Source of the DNA: Dokdonella sp041395345
GTDB taxonomy: Bacteria > Pseudomonadota > Gammaproteobacteria > Xanthomonadales > Rhodanobacteraceae
Direction of reading: 5' to 3'
Assembly (NCBI RefSeq): GCF_041395345.1
Contig: NZ_JAWLAR010000002.1
Span: 252,034-316,033, forward strand
DNA length: 64,000 nt
Shown: in pieces, positions 6,818 through 16,045 of the stretch
Position numbering within the stretch: position 1 is the stretch's first letter
Layout of the letters: each line of letters opens with the position of its first letter
Made by a program: the position numbers and the translations under genes
The notes under the pieces: model-generated
Database searches by the model: none
What the model was told of the DNA's origin: nothing
What the model saw: only the letters and a program-made list of their open reading frames with translations

Positions 6818-7063
6818 GATGAACTTCAACTTGCGCACCAACCAGGTGAAGCATTTGAATGGCATTGTAAAACTCTGCATTGACCAGCAACAGCTCAGAT
6901 GACTCATGGCAAAAGACTGCCCGTACTAGCGCTTGCCTCCGTGTGACTCATTGGCGTGGATTTGCGAAGCTGGTCGACGAGCATATTCTTGGTATGCGCA
7001 ATATCCGATGTCCACGCCTTCGCGGAATTCCCACTCGGTGATTTTCAATACAACTGATCGCAT
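6818..7063 (-). pseudogene. first cassette: short or broken ORF
   Basis: An ATG at 7063, 13 bases from the GTTGGGC boundary, opens a 45-residue ORF (MRSVVLKITEWEFREGVDIG..., stop at 6926). A second frame then runs to the attC with HESSELLLVNAEFYNAIQML and GAQVEVHPAQP. These may be one gene of about 80 residues with a frameshift, or a 45-residue protein followed by non-coding DNA. The family is not recognised. Confidence 0.35.
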
Positions 7064-7075
7064 GCTTTTCACTAG

Positions 7076-7160
7076 GCCCAACTACCTTCGGTCCCCACAG
7101 TAGGATCTATTCCCACAACCTAACATGGAAAATTGACAAAAGCTGCGGACATTCTCTTAA
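7076..7160 (-). other. proximal array boundary, candidate attI region
   Basis: GTTGGGC on the minus strand (7082-7076) marks the last recombination core. To its right there is no further attC inner-arm pattern, only AT-richer DNA including GTTAGG. By array orientation, attI and the cassette promoter should be here, but neither can be confirmed without an integrase or a known attI for comparison. Confidence 0.3.
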
Positions 7161-7690
7161 TAAATTCATCGTGTTCCGCCGTCGTGCGGTCTAATCCAAC
7201 GGTCTAATCTGGGGATATTTCCTGCCTGGATAGCTCAGCATTTTGGGCACTGGCGCAAGGCGGCGCCAGGCAAGTCTTTGCTCGTCATCCCAGCGCAGGC
7301 TGAGATCCAGTTCTGCACTTGATTTGCCAAACCAAGATCAAGAACAGGATGACCAGCCGACGGCTGTTGAGAAGCGCCCAGCCTGCTTGGAATGGGAGAG
7401 CTTGAAGTCAGTGCCAATCGTGCCCGAATCCAGAGTCCAGGGGACGGTTCTGAATCTGTCGACTGATGCCCGTCGAAGAACAATCAGTTTGTCCGATCTG
7501 CTTCGGCACCCTTCGGCCCCCTGTGCCGGTGGATACCACCTTCCTTACTGGACCCGGGAAGCGCTGGATGCACCGTAGCAGGCGTCCAGCCCTTCCCCCT
7601 CTGAATCACCTGATTTGGCCCGGGGCCCAGCCGGTTAGCGGCGTGCGACCCGCCGGTTATCTGTTGTGGCTCCGCGATCAGGAATCCGAC
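7161..7690. other. gene-free region upstream of ilvE with one dispersed repeat
   Basis: About 530 bp without a convincing gene between the cassette array and ilvE. It holds a dispersed intergenic element at 7283-7312 (GTCATCCCAGCGCAGGCTGA), which recurs in diverged form at 46738-46771. No integrase motif is visible in any frame. The last 100 bases presumably hold the ilvE promoter, but no clear -35/-10 stands out. Confidence 0.5.
7283..7312. repeat. dispersed intergenic repeat (copy 1)
   Basis: CGTCATCCCAGCGCAGGCTG followed by AGATCCAG. It matches the element at 46738-46771 (GTCATCCCGGCGCAGGCCGG). Repeats of this type are common between genes in this bacterial order. Confidence 0.6.
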
Positions 7691-8584
7691 ATGGCTGCGA
7701 CCTATCCCGAGTTCATCTGGCGAACAGCAGATCAAACCCTGGGCCGAAGCGACCGTGCACGTTATGGCGCATGCCCTGCACTGGCTCCTCGGTCTTCGAA
7801 GGCATCCGCAGTTGAGACGCCGAACTGGCCCGGCGATCTTCCGCCTGACCGACCATCCTCAAGCGCCTCTCCTCTCTCGGCCAAGATCACGACATCCGTC
7901 ATTCCCTACACGATCGACGAACTGGCGGCCGCCTGCCGTGGTAAGTCATCTGAAGAACAGCCTGACCAGGCTATCTGCGACCGGTCGCGTTTCGCGAACT
8001 GGGCGGCTTCGGCCTGTCGGCGGATACGCCGACAGATGTGGCCGTGGCGACCTGGGAATGGGCCTGTCTCGGGCCAGGCGTGTCGGCCGGTATCGGCGCC
8101 TGTGTTTCGAGCTGGAACCGGATGGCACCGAACACGATTCCGACCGGCGCCAAGGCCGGTGGCTATCTGTCCGGCCAGCTGACAGTCACGCAGGCGCATC
8201 GCCATAACCGGCGAAAGGCACCATCGCCTGGCCTCGACGGGTCTGCTCGAGCGCCGGCGAGAATCTGTTCCTGGTTTTCGATGGCCAGCTACTTCACCCC
8301 GGCCAGCGCAGCGTCCTCAATGGCATCACCCGGCATACCTGATGCGCTCGCGCGCAGACGGGGCATCGAAGTCATCGAACGCGACATGCCGTGAATACCT
8401 GTATCTCGCCGACGAAATCCTGATGTGCGGTACTGCTGCGGAAGTCACCCCGATCCGCTCGGTGGACGGCAAGGCGGTCGGCGAAGGCCGGGCCGTTGAC
8501 GCGCAAGCTGCAGGACTTGTACTTCGGCCTGTTCACCGGCAAGACCGAAGATCGCTGCGGAACTGGCTGGATCCGGTTTCCTGA
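7691..8584 (+). pseudogene. ilvE: branched-chain amino acid aminotransferase, multiply frameshifted
   Basis: The enzyme transfers the amino group between glutamate and the keto acids of Val, Leu and Ile. Family segments are all present in order but spread over the three plus frames: MAATYPEFIW at 7691, PWAEATVHVMAHALH near 7740, SSVFEGIRS near 7786, GPAIFRLTDH near 7830, PYTIDELAAACR near 7905, GGFGLSADTPTDVAVATWEW near 8000, APNTIPTGAKAGG near 8130, and EYLYLADEILMCGTAAEVTP near 8393. The end falls at a TGA after DPVS. At least seven one-base or two-base shifts are needed. Conservation at the amino-acid level across the shifts argues for sequence error or very recent decay, not an old pseudogene. 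Confidence 0.85.
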
Positions 8585-8593
8585 TCTGCCGCT

Positions 8594-9887
8594 TCAGGGC
8601 CCGATCGGACGATAGTCGAACTGGGGTCGCCACGGCGCCACCTGCGGTGCGGTGCCAGATGCGTTGCATCCGTAGGATTCGCACAGGCGCACGATGGCGA
8701 GGCCGAGCCAGGCGCCAGGCCAGGGTCGTGCCGCGTTCCCCGCGTTCGAACAGGCGCTCGGCGTCTTCGGCGGCGATGCCGGGGCCGGTGTCTTCAACCG
8801 CAACCGACCGTGGCCGATGATCACGCAGACTTCTCCCCGCCTGGGTGTACTTGAAGGCATTGCTGATCAGGTTGGTCGGGGCCACCGCGACCACGGACGA
8901 GGGTGCTGCCGTCAGAAGCGGCTCTTCGACTTCCAGTCGGACTTCGACCGGCTTGTTGCCCAGGTGCGGTCGACTGATATCGATGACCTGCTCGGCAACC
9001 CTGGCCACATCCGTGGTTTCACGTCGAACAGGCGCCTGGCGTTCGCTGCGCGACAGCAGCAACAGGGCATCGGTCCAGCTCAGTGGATTGACAGGCCACG
9101 CGTTCGATCGCCGCAGGCGTTCGTGCGCCTTGTCCGGCAGGCCCATTCCCATCATCAGTTCCGTGGTCGACGCGATCACGGCCAGGGGCGTGCGCAACTC
9201 GTGGCTGACGTCGGCGTTGAACTCGCGATCACGCTCGACCAGGTGGGTGAGGCGCTCGGCATAGTCATCCAGCGCCCGTGCAGCTGGCCGACTTCGTCAT
9301 CGGCGAATCGGGGCGCCATCGGCGTGCTGGGGTGCCATGCGCAGTTCCTTGAGCGTCCCGCCAGCTCGGTGACGGACTCATCACGCGCGAGGACAGCCAC
9401 AGGCCCATGATCAGCGACAGCACCGCGAACACGAGCACGGTGAGCCCGGTACGACCAAGCAACTGGCGCTCGGTCCAGCTTCTGCGAACTTTGATCAGCA
9501 GGCACCCAGATAGGCCAATCGCTGTCGCCCGGGCCGCCAGCTTGTAGGAGCGCAACTGTCCGGAAGCGTCGAGATCCTGGATGTCGTAGACGCCCGAATC
9601 GAACGCTTGCCAGGCAAACGGTACCGTCGCCGTGCGCCCCGCACGCACGATCTGGGCTTCGAAAAGGGACATGCTCCAGCGCGTCCGGTTGCGGATACTC
9701 GCGCTTGAAATCGACGAAGTGGACCAGTTCGCGGGTCCAGCGTCTCATTGATGATCTGATCTTCCATGCGCACGCGCAGGTAGATCGTCGCTGCAACGAA
9801 CAGCGCGGTCAGGCCGAGGCCCGACAGCGCAAACGAGATGATGATCCGGCTGCGGAGCCTACGCCGGTACTGCATCCGGATCGTCAT
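8594..9887 (-). pseudogene. sensor histidine kinase, multiply frameshifted
   Basis: Starts at ATG 9887 with a basic N-terminus and a membrane segment (IIISFALSGLGLTALFVAAT), then a periplasmic part, a second membrane stretch near 9440, an HAMP-like stretch and the H-box HxLRTPLAVIASTTEL near 9190. The N-box region NLISNAFKYTQAG is near 8860 and the G-box LGLAIVR near 8700. The end is at a TGA at 8594. The parts lie in different minus frames, with six or more small indels. It is encoded directly after an OmpR-type response regulator and would phosphorylate it in response to an unknown envelope signal. The stop faces the stop of ilvE. Confidence 0.8.
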
Positions 9888-9889
9888 GA

Positions 9890-10537
9890 CGTAGCCAATG
9901 CCGTGACGAGTCGGATCAGCGGCTTGTCAAAAGGTTTGTCGATCGCGGCGCGCAGACCGTGGATGTGGACGCGCAAGGAATCGCTGTCTGGAAGTTCTTC
10001 GCCCCAGACCCGGGGTTTCCAGCTCCTGACGGGTCGCCACCGGTACCTTGTCCATCAGCGCCTGCAGCGGCGAGACCGATAGGATTGAGCTGGATCGACT
10101 TTCCGGCGCGGATACGATCCAGCGTATCGAGGTTGTAGGTGAATCGGCCAGCTTGAGCACGCGACTCTTGATGCCCTTGCCGCGACGACCCAGCACTTCG
10201 ATGCGGGCAGCAGGCTCCTGCAGCGCAAACGGCTGACCATGTAATCGTCGGCCCGGAATCAAAACCGGTCAGCTTCTGCTCCAGCGCGTCGCGCGCCGTC
10301 CAGCATGAGCACCGGGGGTCTGGCGCCGGGCCTCCTGTGCAGCTTGCGGCAGACTTCAAGCCCATCCATGCCGGGCAAACTCGAATCGGCTGATGGCGTC
10401 GAATTCGTTGACCACGGCCAGAGTGGGCCGGTGACGCCGTCTCCCCGCGAAATCGACCCTGGCCAGACCGCGATCGGCGAGAAGTCACCGATATTGGCAG
10501 CGATATCACTGTTGTCTTCTATGACGAGTATGCGCAT
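9890..10537 (-). pseudogene. OmpR/PhoB-family response regulator, multiply frameshifted
   Basis: Starts MRILVIEDNSDIA at 10537 with the acidic pocket of a receiver domain. The phospho-acceptor region reads LDSSLPGMDGLEVCRKLH near 10370 and the later PVLML strand is near 10310. The winged-helix output domain is recognisable (ARIEVLGRRGKG, LQALMDKVPVATRQELE, SLRVHIHGLRAAIDKPFDKP, RHGIGYV). These parts occupy different frames because of several one-base indels. The C-terminus runs almost directly into the histidine kinase start, as usual for a two-component operon. Confidence 0.8.
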
Positions 10538-10932
10538 GACCTGCCTAAACAACTCGGAATTCTGGAAATTGATGCGGAAGCCCCGCGACGGTTTGTTCAT
10601 TGGCTCTCTCGCGATCGGATCAAACCTGGGCATGCATCCATGCAACGGCTTTCGGCCGGCGCATCCGCACAGGCATGCAAACGGCCAAATCCAGTCGGGA
10701 TTCGGGGGCTTGTCGCGGATGTGGAAGCGCGTGGATTCAATGTTGGAAGAAGTCGGAAGCAACACAAATAAAATAGCCAAGGGTGCCTTTGAAGACACAC
10801 CTCGCTTGGGCCAAGCTTCTGCCCCCGATTACGTAATCTGCCTGTGACCTGACCTTACGCTGAGTGTCGAGCAGAACCTACAGTGAGCAGGACTATGAGG
10901 AGCAGGAGCTTAAATGGAGGTTAAAGCGCCCC
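10538..10932. other. 395-bp region without a recognised gene
   Basis: Lies between the response regulator start and the rimK stop, both on the minus strand. A minus-strand frame (to 10798) with a hydrophobic N-terminus reads through into the regulator frame, but it has no family features. I see no tRNA, repeat or clear terminator. The regulator's promoter should be in the left part. Confidence 0.4.
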
Positions 10933-11887
10933 TCATTCTTCCGTTAACCACCAGTTTTTGCAGGGCCGGTCAACCCTGCTCGCGTCTGTACCGCGGTCAG
11001 GCCATTGATGGGCGAGCGAAGCCGGCCTCGACTCCGGCAATGATGCTGCCGGCCAGATCCAGCCCGGTCGCCTGCTCGATGCCTTCGAGGCCGGGGACGC
11101 GTTGACTTCCAGTACCTCCAGGGGTCCGCGCCGCCAGGCCTCGGCAAGTCCACGCCGGCGATGCCCAGATTCAGGATTGCCACCGGCGCTCAGGGCGACA
11201 CTTCGCTCTTCTTCGCTCAGTTCCACCTTGCTGGCCTTGCCGCCGCGATGCAGGTTGGCGGAAATCTCCACTCCGGAGCCCTGACGGTGCATGGCTGCCG
11301 CCACTTCATTGCCCACCACGAAGCAACGTAGATCGCCCCCGCCCGCCTCACCGATGATTCCTGGACGACGGTTGGCTGAGCACGAAACGCCTCCGATCGT
11401 GCCCTGTGACGACGAGCGTTTTTCCGCAGGCAGCACGCCCTGCCCCTGCGTGCCCTCGTTGAGCTTGATCGTGCGGCGGGTCGCCCAGCATTGCAGAAGG
11501 TCGACGGTATCGTCCGGATAGTCGCCAAAAACGGTTCTTGGCAGATCGATTCCCTCGCGTGCGAGCATCTGCAGCGAGCGCAACTTGTCGCGGGCACGCA
11601 GTACCGCATCAGAACTGTTCGACGTGTAGACCCCCATCATCTCGAACTGGCGCAACACGGCGGTGCCGTAGAACGTGACCGAAGAGAGCCGATGCGTGGA
11701 ATGACCGCATCGAATCCGGCCAGGGGCCGACCCTTGTAGTGCATGTCCGAACTTGCCGCGCGAGATGCGCATGTGCGCAGCGCAAGGGATCGGCTCACAC
11801 GCACGACATGTCCCCTGCGTCGACCCGCATCTACCAGGCGCGAGTCGAATACGGCGAAGCATTGCGTGAAATGATCCCAATTTTCAT
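10933..11887 (-). pseudogene. rimK: RimK-type ATP-grasp glutamate ligase, multiply frameshifted
   Basis: RimK adds glutamate residues to the C-terminus of ribosomal protein S6 using ATP. Family segments are present from ATG 11887: MKIGIISRNASLYST-like, RRRGHVV, MHYKGRPLAGFDAVIPRIG, VTFYGTAVLRQFEMMGVYT, SDAVLRARDKLRSLQ, IIKLNEGTQGQG, GGDLRCFVVGNEVAAAM and LEVNASP near the end. They are scattered over three minus frames, with at least five small indels. The mostly correct residue content on either side of each shift suggests an intact gene read badly or very recently broken. Confidence 0.85.
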
Positions 11888-11967
11888 GGCGGATTCCGAG
11901 AGGCCGGGATTTCGCGGTGCGGACGATCCGCACATCAGGACAACAGATCGCCAGGAAGAATTGGAGC

Positions 11968-12041
11968 TGGAGCAGGTGAAGGGAATCAGACCCTCGTCAG
12001 TTGCTGGGAAGCAACAGCTCTGCCATTGAGCTACACCCCGC
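11968..12041 (-). tRNA. tRNA-Gly (CCC), with anomalies
   Basis: The minus strand reads a D-arm (AGCTCAATGGCAGAGC), an anticodon arm (GTTGC TTCCCA GCAAC), a T-arm (GAGGG...CCCTT) and an acceptor ending TGCTCCA. The normal loop would be TTCCCAA with anticodon CCC, but one loop base is missing. The acceptor 5' side has one extra G, and the T-loop reads TCTGATT instead of TTCGATT. These three defects sit in the same indel-rich stretch as the neighbouring genes. CCA is encoded. Confidence 0.8.
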
Positions 12042-12276
12042 AGGGGAATACAGATTATCCGCGCGACCGCACAACCGGCAAAGCACCCTGCAACGAATTC
12101 CGTGCCGGTGCGGGCCGATGTGCGGCTTCCTCCACGGATTGAGGGCGACCCACATTCATCGCGGATCGATGCTCCCTCGCTGGCGGACGGTTCTCGTTCA
12201 GGCAGCATGGGTTCAGATACGCGTGCCGAAATCAGCTCGAGTTTCGCGCTGCCGGTCGGATATTCAGGAGACCACC
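12042..12276. other. upstream region of the DUF6600-type gene
   Basis: 235 bp with no gene recognised. It ends with an AGGAG ribosome site six bases before the ATG at 12277. Nothing else is supported. Confidence 0.4.
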
Positions 12277-14620
12277 ATGTCGATTTCACGTTTCTCCCTG
12301 CCAGTATCCTGGCTTGCTGCATCCTTCATTGCCCTGGCAGGCCTGAGCGCGGCCAGGTACTCGCCGATCCCGCCGATGCGGGTCGCCCGGATCCAGCTAT
12401 GTGAGCGGAGATGTCAGCATGCAGCCCGCCGGAGCTGGACGAATGGGTGCAAGCCTTGATCAATCGTCCGCTGAGCACCGGTGACGCACTCTATCTTGAT
12501 CGCGCCTCCTCCTTGACTCGACATTGGTGCGGCCACCCTCCGCATTGACGAACGTACCTCGATGCGCATTCTGGATCTTGATGACCAGCGCGCCCAGATC
12601 GAGCTGACTGCCGGCACCCTGAGCCTGAGCGTGCGCAACGTGTACGAAGGCCAATACTACGAAATCGACACGCCGACGCTGGCGTTCGTGGTCGAACAAC
12701 CCGGCCTGTACCGGGTGGACATTTCGCCTGCCGGCGACTCGACGATGATCTCCGTTGTCGACGACAGCAGCATCGTCTACGGACGCGACAACGCGAGCTA
12801 CAGCGTCAATGATGGCCGCGCCTATCGCTTCTACGATTCGCCTGGATGACTGCCAGGTGTGTGGGCTGCCCTATAGGACAGGTTCGATCGCTGGTGCCTG
12901 CAGCGTGCGCAGCTACGACCAGTCGGTGTCGCGCCGCTACGTCTCCGAAGAAGTCATCGGCTATTCGGATCTGGATGAATACGGCAGCTGGAGCACAGCG
13001 CCCACCCGGCTCGATCTGGTACCCCACTCGCGTCGAAGCGGGCTGGGCGCCTATCGCAACGGGCACTGGGCCTGGATAGATCCCCTGGGGCTGGACCTGG
13101 GTCATGGTCGCCCTGGGGCTTCGCGCCGTTCCACTATGGACGCTGGGCCTACGTCGGCTCGCGCTGGGGCTGGGTACCGGGCCGCGCCGCATTCGTCCGA
13201 TCCTATATGTCGCCCGCACTGGTCGCCTTTGTTGGCGGCGGTGGCTTTAGCGTCGGCATCTCGACCGGCCCGATCGGATGGTTCCCGCTCGGCCCGCGTG
13301 ATGTCTACGTCCCGTGGTACCAGGGCTCGCGCAGTACTTCAACAACATCAACGTGCGCAACACCACGATCATCAACAACACCTACATCACCAACGTCTAC
13401 AACGACTATTCATACGGTCGCCCGATCAACAACGGCAACTATGCCTATCGCAACAACGACCTCGCCGTCACCGCGGTAACGCGTGACGCCTTCGTCAATG
13501 CACGATCCGTGGATCGGGCGCGGAGTGCGCGTCAATCGGGCCGAGTTGCAGCAGGCTCAGGTCGTCCAGCCGGGTCAGGTCGCACCGACCACACAGCTTG
13601 CGGGTGGAAGTGTCGCGCGCGGAAATGGGGGCGCAAAATTGCGTACCGCAGACTTTGACCGCAAGGTCATCGCGCGAACACGCCTCCGGCTCGCAATCCC
13701 GATGCTGTGACACGCATCCAGGCGATCAGCCGCAATGACAACCAGCCTCTGGCGCGAAGCTGAAATGCGTGAGCTTGCCGCGCGCAAAGCCACGTACGAG
13801 TGGAAAGGACGGCAGTCGCGTCCAGGTTGTCGAGGCCGCCAGGCCGTGGCACGAAACAAGCCCTGCCGGCGAAGAGCCCTGCCGAAATCAGGGCCGCGGA
13901 ACGCGCCGCGCCGATCGATCGCGATCAGGCCAGCCGAGAACCAGCGGCTCCGCAAGCGGTCGAGACAGAGTGAAGGACGTCCGCCGACAACCGTACGCCC
14001 GAGCGCAAGCCTCGGCCAACGACCGGCGCGGCGAGTGGAAGGAGTGTTCTCCCCGCCCGCGAAACGCCTGCTCAGCGCACGCCAGACGCACGCAACGAAG
14101 AAGCCGGCGCGCGCACCGGCACAGAGCGGCGTGGTCACCAGCCCTCGCAGCAAGCCGGCGACCCGAGAGAACCAGCCGCCGGTGCAGCGCCAACCGCAAC
14201 CGACGCGCAGCGTACCGCAATCCAGACCCACGACTCGCCACTCCCGAGCCGTCGCAGCGCGTGTCGCCGCAGACCAAGCCGCGCGAAGTGCAACCGCGTT
14301 CGGCACCCGAGCCGCGTCCGGTGCAGAGGGCTCCCTCACCACCGCCACAGCAGAAGCGCGAAGTGCAGCCGCGTCAGGTACAGCAGCAGCCGGCACCGCC
14401 GCCCAAGCGTGAAGTACAGCAGCGTCCGACTCAGCAACCGCAGCCACGTTCGGTGCAGCAGCAGCCAGCTCCGCGACCACCGCAACAGGGCCGTCAGGCA
14501 CAACCGCAGCGACCACCGGTCCAGGCCGCTCCGCCGCCGCCTCAGCAGCGCAAGCCGTCCAAGTCGAACAGTGATGACGAAAAGGACAACAAGGGCGATC
14601 GCAAGCAGCGTGGCGGCTAG
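12277..14620 (+). pseudogene. FecR/DUF6600-type secreted protein, multiply frameshifted
   Basis: ATG at 12277 follows an AGGAG site and opens a signal peptide (SLPVSWLAASFIALAGLSAA). A FecR-like beta domain follows (RIDERTSMRILDLDDQRAQI, GTLSLSVRNVYEGQ, PTLAFVVEQPGLYRVDI), then the aromatic DUF6600-like region (YPTRVEAGWAPYRNGHWAWI, FAPFHYGRWAYVGSRWGWVP, GWFPLGPRDVYVPWY). An Asn-rich stretch (NNINVRNTTIINNTYITNVY) comes next, then a long basic Gln/Pro/Arg-rich tail with repeated PKREVQ and QQRP units, ending at TAG 14618-14620. More than ten one-base shifts occur, including both insertions and deletions. Related proteins are encoded widely in Proteobacteria; the role is unknown and presumably envelope-associated. 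Confidence 0.75.
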
Positions 14621-14645
14621 CCTCCATCGTTCCCGATGAATCCCG

Positions 14646-14672
14646 AAACGCCACGGTTCGCCGTGGCGTTTT
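14646..14672 (+). terminator. intrinsic terminator, 11-bp stem with TTCG loop
   Basis: AAACGCCACGG (14646-14656), TTCG, CCGTGGCGTTT (14661-14671), then T and CG. It is a perfect stem with a stable UUCG tetraloop 25 bases after the stop of the DUF6600-type gene. The flanking A-run on the other side could let it act in both directions. Confidence 0.85.
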
Positions 14673-14946
14673 CGTATGCGTGCCCGAATGGCGATCGTGC
14701 CATCCTCGACGCCAGCGTGACCCTCCAGCGGTACCACCGGGATTTTCCGGTTGCGTGGATGCCCAGGCTTTTTTCCTGATATAGCGGTCGCCCTGGCTTC
14801 GACTGAAGGTTCGCCGAAAGGCCCTAGGCTCAGTCGCGGAAGCACGCGGCGCGTTGCCAGAAAATTCCCTGCGGCATGTACCTGCCTCCGACACGCGGGG
14901 CGATCTTCCGTGCCCCCTCATCAGGCGTTCGAGCTAGAATGCACGC

Positions 14947-15147
14947 ATGATAATCACGCTGAACGGCAACGAGCGGGAAATTGGCGACAATGTGTCCTTG
15001 CTCGAACTGCTCGAGTCAACGGGTTTTGGTGGAAAACGGGTGGCCGTCGAGATCAATCGCCAGATCGTGCCGCGAAGCATGCATGCCGAGCGCCGCATCC
15101 TTGCGGGTGATCGGATAGAAATCGTGCATGCGATCGGCGGGGGCTGA
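14947..15147 (+). CDS. thiS: sulfur carrier protein ThiS
   Basis: A 66-residue ubiquitin-like sulfur carrier for the thiazole half of thiamine. It ends Ala-Ile-Gly-Gly-Gly; the C-terminal Gly-Gly is adenylated and then thiocarboxylated. It has the usual MIITLNGNERE strand start and a RIEIVHAIGGG end. TAGAAT lies six bases before the ATG, so transcription may start at or very near the start codon; no Shine-Dalgarno sequence is visible. thiG follows about 100 bases on. The 270 bases upstream hold no gene and no TPP-riboswitch pattern that I can recognise. Confidence 0.95.
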   Translation: MIITLNGNEREIGDNVSLLELLESTGFGGKRVAVEINRQIVPRSMHAERRILAGDRIEIVHAIGGG

Positions 15148-15249
15148 CCCGGATTGACCTTTTGGCTGGTCTGGACCAGCACCTTCGCTCAGCACGATAC
15201 CGTTCACCCCACCGACCCGATACCCCATCCAGACCAGTCGAACTACGCA

Positions 15250-16041
15250 ATGACCCCGATCGAAAACGACACACTCGTAATTGCCGGCCGCCACTATCGC
15301 TCGCGCCTGCTGACGGGTACAGGCAAGTTCAAGGACCTCGAGGAAACCCGGCTCGCCACCGAAGCCGCGGAATCCGAAATCGTCACCGTGGCCATCCGCC
15401 GAACCAATATCGGCCAGGATCCCGATCAGCCGAACCTGCTCGATGTGCTGCCCCCGGACCGCTACACGATCCTGCCGAATACTGCCGGGTGCTACACCGC
15501 CGACGATGCAGTGCGAACGCTGCAACTCGCGCGTGAACTGCTGGACGGGCACAAGCTGGTCAAGCTTGAGGTACTCGGCGATCAGAAAACCCTGTTTCCC
15601 GACGTGATCCAGACCCTCGAAGCGGCAGAACGCCTCGTGGCCGACGGATTCGATGTCATGGTCTACACGACCGACGATCCGCTGCTCGCTCGACGACTCG
15701 AGGAAATCGGCTGCGTCGCCATCATGCCGCTGGCTGCACCGATAGGTTCCGGACTCGGCATTCAGAACCGCTACAACCTGATTGAGATCGTCGAGAACGC
15801 CGGGGTTCCGGTGCTCGTTGACGCAGGCGTTGGCACCGCATCCGACGCGTCGATCGCGATGGAACTCGGTTGCGACGGCGTGCTCATGAATACGGCCATT
15901 GCCGGCGCACGCGATCCGGTGCTGATGGCGCACGCGATGAAGCTCGCGATCCAGTCCGGCCGCGCGGCCTTTCGTGCCGGACGCATTCCGCGCAAGCGCT
16001 ACGCCTCGGCTTCCAGCCCGATCGACGGCACCATTGGCTGA
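15250..16041 (+). CDS. thiG: thiazole synthase ThiG
   Basis: Forms the thiazole phosphate ring of thiamine from deoxyxylulose phosphate, dehydroglycine and ThiS thiocarboxylate. It is a 263-residue TIM-barrel protein. ATG at 15250 was chosen because family homology starts at IAGRHYRSRLLTGTGKF; the open frame upstream to 15154 has no family features. The LVKLEVLGD strand with the Schiff-base lysine, GLGIQNRYNL and PVLVDAGVGTASDA are all visible. It ends only four bases before the trmB start. Intact. Confidence 0.95.
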   Translation: MTPIENDTLVIAGRHYRSRLLTGTGKFKDLEETRLATEAAESEIVTVAIRRTNIGQDPDQPNLLDVLPPDRYTILPNTAGCYTADDAVRTLQLARELLDGHKLVKLEVLGDQKTLFPDVIQTLEAAERLVADGFDVMVYTTDDPLLARRLEEIGCVAIMPLAAPIGSGLGIQNRYNLIEIVENAGVPVLVDAGVGTASDASIAMELGCDGVLMNTAIAGARDPVLMAHAMKLAIQSGRAAFRAGRIPRKRYASASSPIDGTIG

Positions 16042-16045
16042 AGGA

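Larger units (their letters stand above)
2965..7082 (-). mobile_element. integron gene-cassette array without integrase (CALIN-like)
   Basis: Seven attC-like sites plus one remnant recur every 350-900 bp, each with outer RYYYAAC/GTTRRRY cores and inner complementary arms such as GTAAGCGG/CCGCTTGAC. All cassette ORFs read on the minus strand and each has an attC site at its 3' side. The extra unpaired base lies in the arm expected if the array reads right to left, so the attI/integrase side should be to the right, near 7.08 kb. No tyrosine recombinase is present there or elsewhere in the window; the next recognisable gene is ilvE. The products are small, mostly unrecognised and often membrane-bound, as is usual for chromosomal integrons. 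Confidence 0.85.

Noticed and set aside
7083..7690. Search for an integron integrase beside the array
   Set aside because: No frame, even allowing frameshifts, shows the tyrosine-recombinase R...HxxR...Y pattern; motifs from 7691 onward belong to ilvE.
13575..14921. 448-codon minus-strand frame
   Set aside because: Antisense to the repeat-rich tail of the DUF6600-type gene; low-complexity Ala/Arg/Val content typical of a shadow frame.
14676..14946. Possible TPP riboswitch before thiS
   Set aside because: I could not find the conserved CUGAGA and GAUGA-type thi-box elements in this stretch.
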